Position numbers and translations under genes: made by a program | Shown: one piece after another, positions 8,469 through 16,323 of the stretch | Numbering within the stretch: position 1 is the first letter of the stretch | How the letters are laid out: every line of letters begins with the position of its first letter | Origin: Bacillota bacterium | GTDB lineage: Bacteria; Bacillota; Clostridia; Christensenellales; Pumilibacteraceae | NCBI GenBank assembly: GCA_009779975.1 | Contig: WRAY01000014.1 | Coordinates: 1 to 57,203 of the forward strand | Reading direction: 5' to 3' | Length of the DNA stretch: 57,203 nucleotides | Notes under the pieces: generated by a model | What the model was told of the DNA's origin: nothing | What the model saw: the letters and a program-made list of their open reading frames with translations, nothing else | Databases searched by the model: none

Positions 8469-10172
8469 TTATCTCACCTCCTCAATAACAAACCCGCAAC
8501 TTGAAATTGTGTTGTTTTCATAGTTATGACTACAAAGTATTTTACCTTTTGTTTTCAACTCAACATCTTTTCCTGAATTATTGATATATAACTTTATCGC
8601 TTTGTTTTTATTAAATCGCTCTAAAATAAAAATTTCGTCCTCATTTGAAAACCTTATGCCGCCGCTTTTTAACTCTTCTCTCTTTTTCAACTCCGAAAGA
8701 GACATTATAACTTCTTTAGTTTTGTTTTTTTCCTCCGCCCTTTTCCAATCAAACGCACGCCTGCAATCAGGGTCGTAGCCTCCGTTCATTTCCAATTCAG
8801 TTCCATAGTATATCATCGGAGCGCCCATATGCATAAAGCAAAGTGCTAAGGCACAAATGAGTTTGTTTTTGTCTTCTTTTGCAAGTGTTAAAAACCTGTG
8901 AGTGTCATGAGTATCCAATAAATTCAACATCATACGGTTAACTTGAGTTGAATTGTTCATTAATATTTTTGACAATCTCTCCAAAAGTCCTTTTGCGTTC
9001 ATTGATTTGTCCAAAAAATATTCATAACAAGTTTTTGTAAAAGCATAGTTCATTATGCTGTCAAACATATCGCCTTGCAAATACGGCGAGGCATCATGCC
9101 AATTTTCACCGATAATAACGCAATCTTCTTTTTGGCTTTTAACGCTTCGTCTAAAGTTTCTCCAAAAATCAAAACTCACTTCATCAGAAACATCAAGACG
9201 CCAGCCGTCAATATCATATTCTTTTATGTAGTAGGATGAAATATCGATTAAAAATCTTTGCACCTCTTTGTTTGAAGTGTTAAATTTCGGCATGTAAGTG
9301 CATGAAGAAAAACATTCGTAGTTTAGAGGTTTTTTTGTCGGCTTGTAACCGTTTATAATAAACCAGCCATGATACTTTGATTTTTTCCCTTTCTTTACAA
9401 CATCTTGCCATTCTTTCATGTCCTCGCCGCAGTGATTAAAAACAGCGTCAAGAACAATTTTTATTCCATTTTTGCGAGCGGTTTCAATTAGTTCTTTGAG
9501 ACACTTGTTTGAGCCGAAATGACTATCGACTGTGTAGTAGTCGGTTATGTTGTATTTGTGGTTTGAGGGCGAAGAAAAAACAGGAGTTAAATAAATTGCA
9601 TTGCAGCCTAAGTTTTTAATATGGTCAAGATTATTTATTATTCCCTTGATATCACCGCCTGCAAATGTTTTCGGAGTTGGAATATCGTCCCATTTTTGGT
9701 CAATATATTTGTCGCATTTGTCAAAATTTCCTCTTGCAAACCTGTCGACAAATATTTGATAAAACACTGCCTCTTTCATCCAACTCACTTCTTTGTGGAC
9801 ATCAATTGAATTAATATAAGGAACTTGAAATGAATTAAAATACGCTTTAGAAAAATCATATTTTTCCAAAACTCCGTCTTCACAATAATAATAAATTTTA
9901 CCTTTAAGTTTTAATTCAAAAATATAAGATAGTCTGACATCATTAAGTTTAAGTTCAATCACATAGTAATCATACAATTCATCACTAAATTTTTTCCTCA
10001 AAAATGCTTTTTCTTGCTTTTTGTAGAAATCGTATTTATAGCCGTAAATAATGCCGATACTCTCAAAATCATTTTCTTTCGACACCCTTAAACGCAAAAC
10101 AACCCCATCATTTGATGAGAAAAAACAAAACTTTGAATATAGCGGAATATGGAGTAGAGCGTGTTTGTTCAT
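8469..10172 (-). CDS. Cytosolic GH13 maltodextrin hydrolase (neopullulanase/cyclomaltodextrinase type)
   Basis: Alpha-amylase family enzyme, 567 aa, without signal peptide. It likely hydrolyses imported maltodextrins or cyclodextrins. All four GH13 regions are visible: DAVFNHCG (region I), GWRLDVSDE with the nucleophile Asp (II), IIGENWHD with the acid/base Glu (III) and LLDTHDTHR (IV). Residues 1-125 form a beta-rich domain that resembles the CBM34-like N-terminus of GH13_20 enzymes. The motif FYQIFVDRFARGN near 137 is also typical. The ATG has no Shine-Dalgarno. Upstream is a CA-rich tract (minus strand) related to the CCACCAA repeat before lepB. The lacI-type gene diverges from it. Confidence 0.92.
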   Translation of the reverse strand: MNKHALLHIPLYSKFCFFSSNDGVVLRLRVSKENDFESIGIIYGYKYDFYKKQEKAFLRKKFSDELYDYYVIELKLNDVRLSYIFELKLKGKIYYYCEDGVLEKYDFSKAYFNSFQVPYINSIDVHKEVSWMKEAVFYQIFVDRFARGNFDKCDKYIDQKWDDIPTPKTFAGGDIKGIINNLDHIKNLGCNAIYLTPVFSSPSNHKYNITDYYTVDSHFGSNKCLKELIETARKNGIKIVLDAVFNHCGEDMKEWQDVVKKGKKSKYHGWFIINGYKPTKKPLNYECFSSCTYMPKFNTSNKEVQRFLIDISSYYIKEYDIDGWRLDVSDEVSFDFWRNFRRSVKSQKEDCVIIGENWHDASPYLQGDMFDSIMNYAFTKTCYEYFLDKSMNAKGLLERLSKILMNNSTQVNRMMLNLLDTHDTHRFLTLAKEDKNKLICALALCFMHMGAPMIYYGTELEMNGGYDPDCRRAFDWKRAEEKNKTKEVIMSLSELKKREELKSGGIRFSNEDEIFILERFNKNKAIKLYINNSGKDVELKTKGKILCSHNYENNTISSCGFVIEEVR

Positions 10173-10274
10173 GATAGTTAGTGGTTGGTGGTCGGTGATT
10201 AATATGTTATTTTTTTACTCTCTTTAGAAACAAAAAGACTTTACTTCCGCCAATCACTACCCACTAATTAATGC

Positions 10275-10303
10275 TTGACAGTTCCTTGAAGATAGTATAA
10301 AAT
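10275..10303 (+). promoter_or_regulatory. Promoter of lacI-type gene, predicted leaderless
   Basis: TTGACA at 10275-10280, a 17-bp spacer, and TAAAAT at 10298-10303. The GTG start at 10311 is seven bases after the -10 box and no Shine-Dalgarno precedes it, so the transcript probably begins at or next to the start codon. Confidence 0.75.
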
Positions 10304-10310
10304 ATACTTA

Positions 10311-11117
10311 GTGGAAAATAAGCGTGCGACAAATAAAGATGTGGCGGCTCTTGCAGGAGTTAGTGTTGCGACAGTCAGTTATGTCATTAACGGAAAGGCT
10401 GACCATATATCCGAGATAACCAAAAAAAAGGTTATGCAGGCGGTCAATTTTTTGGGATATTCTCCAAACCTTTATGCTTCGTCACTGAAAACAAATTCCG
10501 CAAGAAGTATCGTTGTTCGCTCAAATTCATCTTTTAGCAGTTTTTGGGATATTGAAATCGCTTCGCTAACAAGAGAATTAAGTAATGTTTCAGAAGAAAA
10601 AGGCTATAATATATTTTTCTCTCCCGACACAAAAGCGGAAAAACTCTCGCATGAAGCGTGCATTTGTATTAATATGAAAGAACAAGATTTTAGGACACTC
10701 GCCGAAGAAAATTTTGTTCCGCTTCTCACAGTCGATGCACTTCTTAATGACCCTGTCTTTTATCAAATAACAACTGACTACGAAAAGATAAATGCCAAGG
10801 CGAATGAGTTTTTTAAAGGTAACGATTATGTTTATCTCGCTCTTACTCCCTCATGCGAACAACTCAAAAAAGAAATTGAGACCGTTTTTGAAAATGTTGT
10901 TTTTATCTCGAACATAAAAGATATTGCTTATTTAAAACCCTCTTTCAAAAACATCACCATATCTCAAACGGCACTTAATGAATTAAAACCGCTTTTAAAT
11001 AACTATAACATATTTCATTATCAAAGTCAAGACAAAGCAAGAAAAATTTTAGACTGTGCTGCAAACGCTATTGCAAGAGTGAATGTTCCGGATAAGGAAC
11101 ACTTTGTTAAAGTTTAG
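10311..11117 (+). CDS. LacI-family transcriptional regulator (short)
   Basis: N-terminal HTH of the LacI type: NKDVAALAGVSVATVSYVING followed by the hinge helix region LGYSPNLYASSLKT. The protein has 268 aa, against about 330 for ordinary LacI members. The effector domain after residue 70 is poorly conserved and shortened, so ligand binding may be altered. It starts at GTG and is divergent from the GH13/importer genes and next to the starch-binding lipoprotein. It is the likely local regulator of maltodextrin genes. A perfect palindrome with central CG at 13696-13729 could be a target. The link is inferred. Confidence 0.85.
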   Translation: MENKRATNKDVAALAGVSVATVSYVINGKADHISEITKKKVMQAVNFLGYSPNLYASSLKTNSARSIVVRSNSSFSSFWDIEIASLTRELSNVSEEKGYNIFFSPDTKAEKLSHEACICINMKEQDFRTLAEENFVPLLTVDALLNDPVFYQITTDYEKINAKANEFFKGNDYVYLALTPSCEQLKKEIETVFENVVFISNIKDIAYLKPSFKNITISQTALNELKPLLNNYNIFHYQSQDKARKILDCAANAIARVNVPDKEHFVKV

Positions 11118-11160
11118 AATTCTTTGCGAGAATACAACAATTAGTTAAAAACAACAAAAC

Positions 11161-11197
11161 AAAAGCCTCTTTAGGGTTTCGCCCCAAAAGAGGCTTT
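11161..11197. terminator. Bidirectional terminator between lacI-type gene and starch-binding lipoprotein
   Basis: Arms AAAGCCTCTTT and AAAGAGGCTTT with an inner GGG/CCC extension form a strong hairpin 45 bp after the regulator stop. T-rich sequence follows on both strands, better on the minus strand. It separates the convergent lacI-type gene and the lipoprotein gene ending at 11298. Confidence 0.8.
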
Positions 11198-11297
11198 GTC
11201 TTGTCAAAAGGAAAATGAAAAAAACCTAAAGAAATGATGATTAAGTCTAACGCTAAAACTGATTTTAGCGAGAGGAATTAATCAGCGTTTCCATAAT

Positions 11298-13208
11298 TTA
11301 AACAACTCTTGTCATTGTTACTTGACTTGTCAAAAGATTATAAACAATTCTAAATGTTCCGCCGCCGGTTGGTGCTATTGTGATATTAAATCCTCCTGTT
11401 CCGAGTTCATTAGTAACATAATTTACCATAGCACTTTGATTAGTCAGATTCGGCCAGCCTCTCCCAATTCCGGTTCCGATTAATGCTCCTTGAGGATTTC
11501 TTGGATTGTAATGAGCAAATCTTCTTAGCATGAAAGCAGTTGCTTGCGTGTTTTCTCCAACGACAACAGTAGCAGTAAGCGTTAATTCAATTGTCAGCAA
11601 GAAACGGTTTTCAGAATCCGGAGATAGTCTGAATTCTTCAACTTGCGTCCAGCCGTTTAAGTTGCCTGCCACATAAACCATGTCGAGGCGATCATTTAAC
11701 ATAACTGTTATTCTGCCTGTTGCTGAATCCATAACAATAATGTATTCACCCGCAACTTGAATTGCAATATTCAAGTTGTCTGCATCCACCGGAGCAACAA
11801 TCGGAGTAGTGACAACAAAAGGATATTGATATTGCATTCTTCTTTCATTCCACATTCCTGCACCGCCTTCGTATCCATAGTTAAAAGAATTGATGGTGAA
11901 TTGGTCTCCGACTGCAAATTCTCTTATTATATAGAAACTATCGCTAGTGCCAACCCTGTTTAGTCTTGCACGGTCTTGCAAAATGTTGTCAATATGCATG
12001 AAATTCCAATTAAATTCACCAAAAGCACCGTTGAGATAGAAATCAAATTGAGGTCTTGTCGCCGCTTGATTGACTGTGACTGCAAGCGTTGTTTCTGCAT
12101 TGTCTTCTAAATTTGGAATAATTTCAAAAGTGAAAAGCCCTGAAACAGTAGTGATAAGGTCATTTCCGGCAGTGCGGAAGAATGCTTGACTTGTCGCAGT
12201 TAAATGTCTTCTGTCAATACGATCACCCCAAACATCAGCAACTGAATTATCCGAAAGTAATAAATCTCTTGCATGGAAATGGAATATTTCACCGGCACTC
12301 ATCCATCTTGTGAGCCTGTGTCCTGCGTCAGCAACACTCATGCGATGTCTTGGAGTTCCCATGTGTATATTATTAGAAATAATCGGACCTCTAATATAGT
12401 AACTTCTAAGAGTTGCTAACGGCTCTTCAATTGCATCACTAATTCTCTCAATATAAAGTCTGTCAAAAGGATTAATTTGTTGAGGGAAATCAGCAACTGT
12501 CATAAAATCATCTTGAGGGTGAGTGATAAGCCTTATGCGGAAATGCCCGGCGGTTGCAACGCCTATGTTGTTAAGTTGTTGATGCGTAGCAAGATGATTT
12601 CCTGCGTTTGTCAAATGTGTTCCTGATTGAATCAAATACCCAAAACCGCGCTGTCTGTCCCATGGATTGGCATCTCCGATGATTTGAAATTGGTCGCCAA
12701 CATTCAAATCAGTGTATATTTCAAAAATGTTTTCTGTTGCGGTTGACTCATTATCAAGTCTATGCGCTTCAGTTCTGCTTGCTCCCCACGCACTCGTCAA
12801 AAGTCTGTTGCTTGTTCCTGTTCCCGCAATATGCCAAAGTCTAGTATCCGCTTGATGAGGCAAACCGAATGCTCCGAACACATTAGTGTCTTGAGTTATC
12901 GGATTTGCAAAGTTAAACGGGATTGTTGTGTTTGGATTTCCGCCGGTTCCGGGAATTGAAAACCAGCCGCGGAAAGTGCGACCTTGAACAGTCGGAACAT
13001 TGTCTCCGATTGCTCCGTTTGCCAAAGGTGCCGGAAGAGTTTCTCCGTCCTCAACCTCAATTTCAAATAAGAATCTACCCTCACCCGTTTGAGTGTCATA
13101 GAATCTTACAGTGTGAGTTTCAACATCCTCACACGCCACCAAAAAAGCCACAGTAAAAGACACAACAAGCGCCAATAAAACTGCAACTAAAAGTTTTCCT
13201 TTCTTCAT
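11298..13208 (-). CDS. Secreted starch-binding-type lipoprotein with InlB-like repeat
   Basis: Lipoprotein of about 636 aa. The best start is the ATG at 13206-13208 (MKKGKLLVAV), 7 nt after AAAGGAG; a longer reading from TTG would start inside the leader hairpin. The signal peptide ends in a lipobox LVAC. Next comes an InlB B-repeat-like segment (RGWFSIPGTGG near residue 80). Three beta-rich modules follow; one contains VYVAGNLNGW, reminiscent of starch-binding SusE/F or CBM-type folds. No catalytic motif is visible. Its position between two maltodextrin loci suggests it captures starch at the cell surface. Binding itself is inferred. Confidence 0.75.
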   Translation of the reverse strand: MKKGKLLVAVLLALVVSFTVAFLVACEDVETHTVRFYDTQTGEGRFLFEIEVEDGETLPAPLANGAIGDNVPTVQGRTFRGWFSIPGTGGNPNTTIPFNFANPITQDTNVFGAFGLPHQADTRLWHIAGTGTSNRLLTSAWGASRTEAHRLDNESTATENIFEIYTDLNVGDQFQIIGDANPWDRQRGFGYLIQSGTHLTNAGNHLATHQQLNNIGVATAGHFRIRLITHPQDDFMTVADFPQQINPFDRLYIERISDAIEEPLATLRSYYIRGPIISNNIHMGTPRHRMSVADAGHRLTRWMSAGEIFHFHARDLLLSDNSVADVWGDRIDRRHLTATSQAFFRTAGNDLITTVSGLFTFEIIPNLEDNAETTLAVTVNQAATRPQFDFYLNGAFGEFNWNFMHIDNILQDRARLNRVGTSDSFYIIREFAVGDQFTINSFNYGYEGGAGMWNERRMQYQYPFVVTTPIVAPVDADNLNIAIQVAGEYIIVMDSATGRITVMLNDRLDMVYVAGNLNGWTQVEEFRLSPDSENRFLLTIELTLTATVVVGENTQATAFMLRRFAHYNPRNPQGALIGTGIGRGWPNLTNQSAMVNYVTNELGTGGFNITIAPTGGGTFRIVYNLLTSQVTMTRVV

Positions 13209-13211
13209 CAT

Positions 13212-13312
13212 TTTTCTCCTTTGCGTCAATTGACGCCCTTGTCACAAGCACTATGTAAAAATAATATTTCATTAGTTACTTGTTTTTTCAAGGTATTTCC
13301 GAAACACTATGC
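13212..13312 (-). promoter_or_regulatory. Conserved leader with RBS-proximal hairpin (copy A)
   Basis: On the minus strand it reads CATAGTG, a TTGAAAAAACAA block, ACTAATGAAA, TAGTGCTTGTGACAAG and then the hairpin GCGTCAATTGACGC (13223-13236) followed at once by AAAGGAG. The same order of blocks occurs before the genes starting at 32063 and 41219. The hairpin plus Shine-Dalgarno part also occurs before 27982, 50529 and mgtE. The TTGAAA block may contain the -35 box, so the mRNA leader may be only about 45 nt. Confidence 0.7.
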
Positions 13313-13820
13313 CTTTTTTACTCATCCACTTAAAAAGTCCATAAATCATTTCACAGTTTTTTTAGAAAAAATCGCTGAAAGGTTTTTTTCGTATTTAGAA
13401 ATACGAAAAATGATTCGTTTCAACAATTTTAACAAAAAAATGCAGCGGATTTATTGAGACATTTAAGTGGATTAGTAGTAGTGTTTCTTAATTTTTTATT
13501 TATTAGACAAGCATTGCTTGAAAAATACTATTTAACATTTTTGGTAACGCTGATTTTTAATGGTAAAAAAATTTTTCGTTTTCTCATAACCTAGATAATT
13601 TGCGGAGATGTCTTCGACACTTTTGTTGCGGAATAATATTTGCGAAGAGTTCACTCTCCAAACTATGTAGAATTCTAAGCAGATAATTTTAAAAAATATA
13701 ATCTAGTTAATCGATTAACTAGATTATATCACACAAAAATATCATTTGTCAATACTTTTTACAAAAGTTTTTAACTAGTAATTAATGTAAATTATCCAAA
13801 AATAAGCGTTGCTTTTTTCA
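13313..13820. other. AT-rich intergenic region with hairpin and palindrome
   Basis: No gene is supported here. It holds a 12-bp hairpin at 13385-13410 (TTTTTCGTATTT and its complement around AG), which may end or attenuate transcripts on either strand, and the 34-bp perfect palindrome listed separately. Confidence 0.6.
13696..13729. promoter_or_regulatory. 34-bp perfect palindrome, candidate LacI-type operator
   Basis: The left arm ATATAATCTAGTTAATC is followed directly by its exact reverse complement. The core TTAATCGATTAA has the central CG of LacI-family operators. It lies about 490 bp upstream of the starch-binding lipoprotein start and 2.6 kb from the lacI-type gene. It could also be a hairpin terminator remnant. 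Confidence 0.5.
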
Positions 13821-14037
13821 CTATTCAAAAAAGAATGACCAAAACACACCAATAGAAAAAAGCATGACAACGCAATAGCCAAAGTAATCGCAAAACCAAC
13901 TGCAAGTTGCAACAATATAAACATAATTTAGTGCAACAATGCAACGCAAGCGAAGCAAAGTGCGAGAAGGCAAAAAAGCGAGAAAAGGGCTCGCCCCTCT
14001 CGCTTTGCCTTCTCGCTCGCCGCTTGCGGCGTGCAAC
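13821..14037. repeat. Element with long imperfect hairpin and a direct-repeat end
   Basis: The left end (13821-13860, ATTCAAAAAAGAAT then AAAACACACCAATAG) is repeated at 16138-16177. The right part, 13945-14028, folds into a long hairpin: CGCAAGCG pairs with CGCTTGCG, then GCGAGAAGGCAAA with TTTGCCTTCTCGC, then GCGAGA with TCTCGC. It is far more GC-rich than its surroundings. An open frame across it ends SIGVFWSFFFE but has repeat-like composition, and I do not call it a gene. Confidence 0.6.
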
Positions 14038-14121
14038 CTAGTGTTACCTCTTAAACTTAGGACTTCTGTGGCAGGTTTTACTGCAAATAATCACTTTTAA
14101 TGTCTAATACACGATAAAATA

Positions 14122-14463
14122 TTATTTTGGTTTGTTTATGTTGACATTTGGCTTCCATTTTGCAGATTCAAACGAATCACTTGTTGTGCTAAGCATTTCT
14201 ATCATATTTTCATGTGACAACTCAATTAACAAATATTGTAATCTTGCTTGCTTATTTTTTCTATTTCTCTTATTAAAGTGCTTAAAAACATCAGCACTTG
14301 ATGGCAATTTATCGTGAAAGTAAATAGGAGAATAATATTGATAAATATATTTACAAATCCGATATTTCAAATACCTGTTTGACCTATCAATATATGCCCA
14401 AACTATTGTAATAGTTGTAAATGCCAAAGACACCAGTGAAATTATTAATGCAGTAATATTCAT
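14122..14463 (-). CDS. Small membrane protein, hypothetical
   Basis: About 113 aa from the ATG at 14463 (MNITALIISL), 12 nt after GGAGAG; a GTG four codons upstream is an alternative. One N-terminal hydrophobic helix (residues 3-24) is followed by a basic, Tyr-rich cytosolic region (KYRICKYIYQYY) and a polar tail. The family is not recognised. It lies in the accessory island between the direct repeats at 13821 and 16138, which suggests cargo of unknown role. Confidence 0.6.
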   Translation of the reverse strand: MNITALIISLVSLAFTTITIVWAYIDRSNRYLKYRICKYIYQYYSPIYFHDKLPSSADVFKHFNKRNRKNKQARLQYLLIELSHENMIEMLSTTSDSFESAKWKPNVNINKPK

Positions 14464-14528
14464 ATGACTACACACTCTCCACGATTGCGATTTTTTTGAG
14501 TGAGATTGTAAAGATTATCTCTTGTATA

Positions 14529-15191
14529 CTATTTTTTATATTCATAAAAATCCCATCCTTTTTTTCGCCCCACACAAGCTGGACAGCCTTGACCTCTAGT
14601 TCTCGCACTTATAGAGGCTTGATATTCATGTCCAAACTTACATAGCCACCAAACTTTCTTGTTTGAGCCTCGCGAAACATCTGTAGGATTCAAATCGTTT
14701 TTAGTTGGATGCCACTCCTTTACTAAATTAGGGAATGCTGTTTCAAAATCATTAAAACCAACTAAAACTTTTTGTCCTGCACAATATGGACAACCTTTAC
14801 CATTATTTCTGTTGTTAATTCTTGCAGTGAATACATGACCACATTTTCCAATCCACCAAACATTTTTTTCAGAACCCACACTAACTTCTTGCGGTGTCAA
14901 AGGCTCATTCAATTTGGGATGCCATTCTTTTGCTAATTTTGGATTCGTAGCTTCTAAGTCATTGTATCCTTGTAGCACACGATGTCCAGAGCAAAATGGA
15001 CATCCATAACCTTGATTCCTTGAATTAACTTGTGCTTTCCACTCATGCCCACACTTTCCATGCCACCAATACCTTCTATTGGAATTCGCCATAATCATGT
15101 TTGACTTGATGTGTTCGTTTTTTGTTGGATGCCATTCTTCCGCAAGTTTTGGATTCTTGGCTAATAAACTTTTTTGAAAAGATGTTTTCAT
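14529..15191 (-). CDS. Treble-clef zinc-finger repeat protein (DUF4379-type)
   Basis: 220 aa made of three tandem units. Each has an EWHPTKN-like lead, a WW..G.CGH.. motif and a CP.C pair: CGHEW with GCPFC, CGHVF with GCPYC, and CKFGHEY with GCPAC. The four metal ligands per unit fit the treble-clef zinc-ribbon repeats of DUF4379 (PF14311), which often accompany endonuclease-like proteins; none is fused here. The first zinc-finger Cys of unit three has a different spacing. Length is short for the family, which often has more repeats. It is in the accessory island. Nucleic-acid binding is inferred. Confidence 0.8.
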   Translation of the reverse strand: MKTSFQKSLLAKNPKLAEEWHPTKNEHIKSNMIMANSNRRYWWHGKCGHEWKAQVNSRNQGYGCPFCSGHRVLQGYNDLEATNPKLAKEWHPKLNEPLTPQEVSVGSEKNVWWIGKCGHVFTARINNRNNGKGCPYCAGQKVLVGFNDFETAFPNLVKEWHPTKNDLNPTDVSRGSNKKVWWLCKFGHEYQASISARTRGQGCPACVGRKKGWDFYEYKK

Positions 15192-15257
15192 TGTTTTTAT
15201 AATAACACTTAATTAAAAGTTTGTCAAATTTTTTATGCTCATTAACACATATTTTAG

Positions 15258-15286
15258 TTGACAAGCCTATATTTTGATGTTATGAT
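15258..15286 (+). promoter_or_regulatory. Strong promoter, TTGACA-N17-TATGAT
   Basis: TTGACA at 15258-15263 and TATGAT at 15281-15286 with a 17-bp spacer. It drives the small coiled-coil gene starting at 15344, leaving a leader of about 50 nt. Confidence 0.8.
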
Positions 15287-15343
15287 ATAAAAAACTCGAC
15301 TTAGAATTTATTAAAATGTAAGCGTGCTATGGAGGATTTTTAT

Positions 15344-15583
15344 ATGACAGAAATATTGAGAAATGAAATTGAAAAAGACATAGTAAGATGTCAAGAAGCC
15401 CAAAACCACATTGAGGGTAGTCAAGAATTGTTTAATGAGCTCACTCATAAGTATGATGAAGTATTCAAAAACTTTTCACACGGAATTACTCAGTATGCAA
15501 AAGCTATAGCAAATGTATATGACTACAGAAGAGAACTAAATAATCTAAAATCAAAATTAGAAGGTAAATTATTAAATAGTTAA
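15344..15583 (+). CDS. Small coiled-coil protein, hypothetical
   Basis: 79 aa from the ATG at 15344 (MTEILRNEIEKDIV), placed 8 nt after GGAGG. An earlier in-frame ATG overlaps the Shine-Dalgarno and is less likely. The sequence is almost all predicted helix, with heptad-like spacing in the first 45 residues and a second helix YDYRRELNNLKSKLEGKL. No membrane segment or known domain. It has its own strong promoter and terminator, so it is an independent unit within the accessory island. Function unknown. Confidence 0.75.
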   Translation: MTEILRNEIEKDIVRCQEAQNHIEGSQELFNELTHKYDEVFKNFSHGITQYAKAIANVYDYRRELNNLKSKLEGKLLNS

Positions 15584-15642
15584 AATAAGAAATAAATAGC
15601 ACGCATTTAGTTGGTTAAATTTTTTACGAGTTTTTTACGAGA

Positions 15643-15671
15643 AAAGTCAAGTTATATGCTTGGCTTTTTTT
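15643..15671 (+). terminator. Intrinsic terminator of the coiled-coil gene
   Basis: AAGTCAAG pairs with CTTGGCTT (one G-U) across a 7-nt loop and is followed by a T-run. It lies about 60 nt after the stop codon. Confidence 0.8.
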
Positions 15672-15702
15672 AATTTCGGGTGGGTAGGTTTGGGTCTTAA
15701 TC

Positions 15703-15745
15703 AAAAAAGCAGATACGAGTTCAAAAAACTCACATCTGCTTTTTT
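15703..15745. terminator. Bidirectional terminator
   Basis: AAAAAAGCAGAT and ATCTGCTTTTTT pair, with an inner GAGTT/AACTC stem. A- and T-runs on both sides allow use from either strand. It separates the plus-strand small gene from the minus-strand SIR2 remnant. Confidence 0.85.
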
Positions 15746-15858
15746 GTTTCGGCATTTCTACCCTTTGATGAACCAACCTTTTTCATCTCTCATATTGTGA
15801 TTAACCAAATATTCTGGCAATTCAAATTTTTGCTTAATTTTTTCATATTTTCAAATCA

Positions 15859-16137
15859 TTAAATTTCTAAAATAGGTAGTGGATTTTTAGCGAAATCTTG
15901 AAAATCTAAATCAGTATAATTTACTTTTCCAAAAATTCTTTCAAATCTTTTCTGCTCATCGTCTTTCCATTTGTTATTTTTGCCATTGATAATTGTAAAT
16001 TTTAGAGATTTCTTGTTTGAATATAAAGCATCTAACAATAATGATTTGATATGGACATCCGCGTCAGGAAAAGAATATCCGCAAAAAATAATGTGATTTG
16101 CTTGCCTTAAATTTTTTTTCACATTCTGTCCAAACAT
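15859..16137 (-). pseudogene. C-terminal fragment of a SIR2-like domain protein
   Basis: The 92 residues contain HIIFCGYSFPDADVHIKSLL, the characteristic late strand and helix of SIR2-like (SIR2_2-type) domains. The NAD-binding N-terminal Rossmann part is missing. On the 5' side the reading frame meets a stop inside the direct repeat copy at 16138-16177, and homology to the family seems to begin exactly at that junction, so the gene looks cut by rearrangement. Just downstream (15766-15850) another frame reads KIKQKFELPEYLVNHNMRDE, possibly the frameshifted tail. SIR2-like domains often occur in NADase defence proteins; this copy is not expected to work. Confidence 0.7.
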
Positions 16138-16177
16138 TATTCAAAAAAGAATAAACAAAACACACCAATAGCAAAAA
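16138..16177. repeat. Second copy of the island-flanking direct repeat
   Basis: Nearly the same 40 bp as at 13821-13860 (ATTCAAAAAAGAAT, AAAACACACCAATAG), in the same orientation. The two copies bracket a 2.3-kb block of accessory genes and this one cuts the SIR2-like gene. Confidence 0.75.
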
Positions 16178-16201
16178 TCCCGATAACAATGTTCGGGATT
16201 T
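16175..16201. terminator. Hairpin terminator downstream of second MalG-type gene
   Basis: AAATCCCGA pairs with TCGGGATTT around a short loop. On the minus strand it is followed by T-rich sequence and lies about 120 nt beyond the stop of the permease gene ending at 16324, so it may end the starch operon. Confidence 0.65.
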
Positions 16202-16323
16202 TATCTTCCACGAGGATTCAACTCGTTCTCTCATTTTTTGTCTTTTGGTATTTTGGGGAGCCAGAAATATCCTCTGTCATTTAACATTTTATTAAAAATC
16301 GATAATGTGTAATAAGAAATTAT

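Noticed and set aside
13821-14036. 71-codon frame as a membrane-protein gene
   Set aside because: It runs through the long hairpin, its end is part of a repeat found also at 16138, and no Shine-Dalgarno is present.
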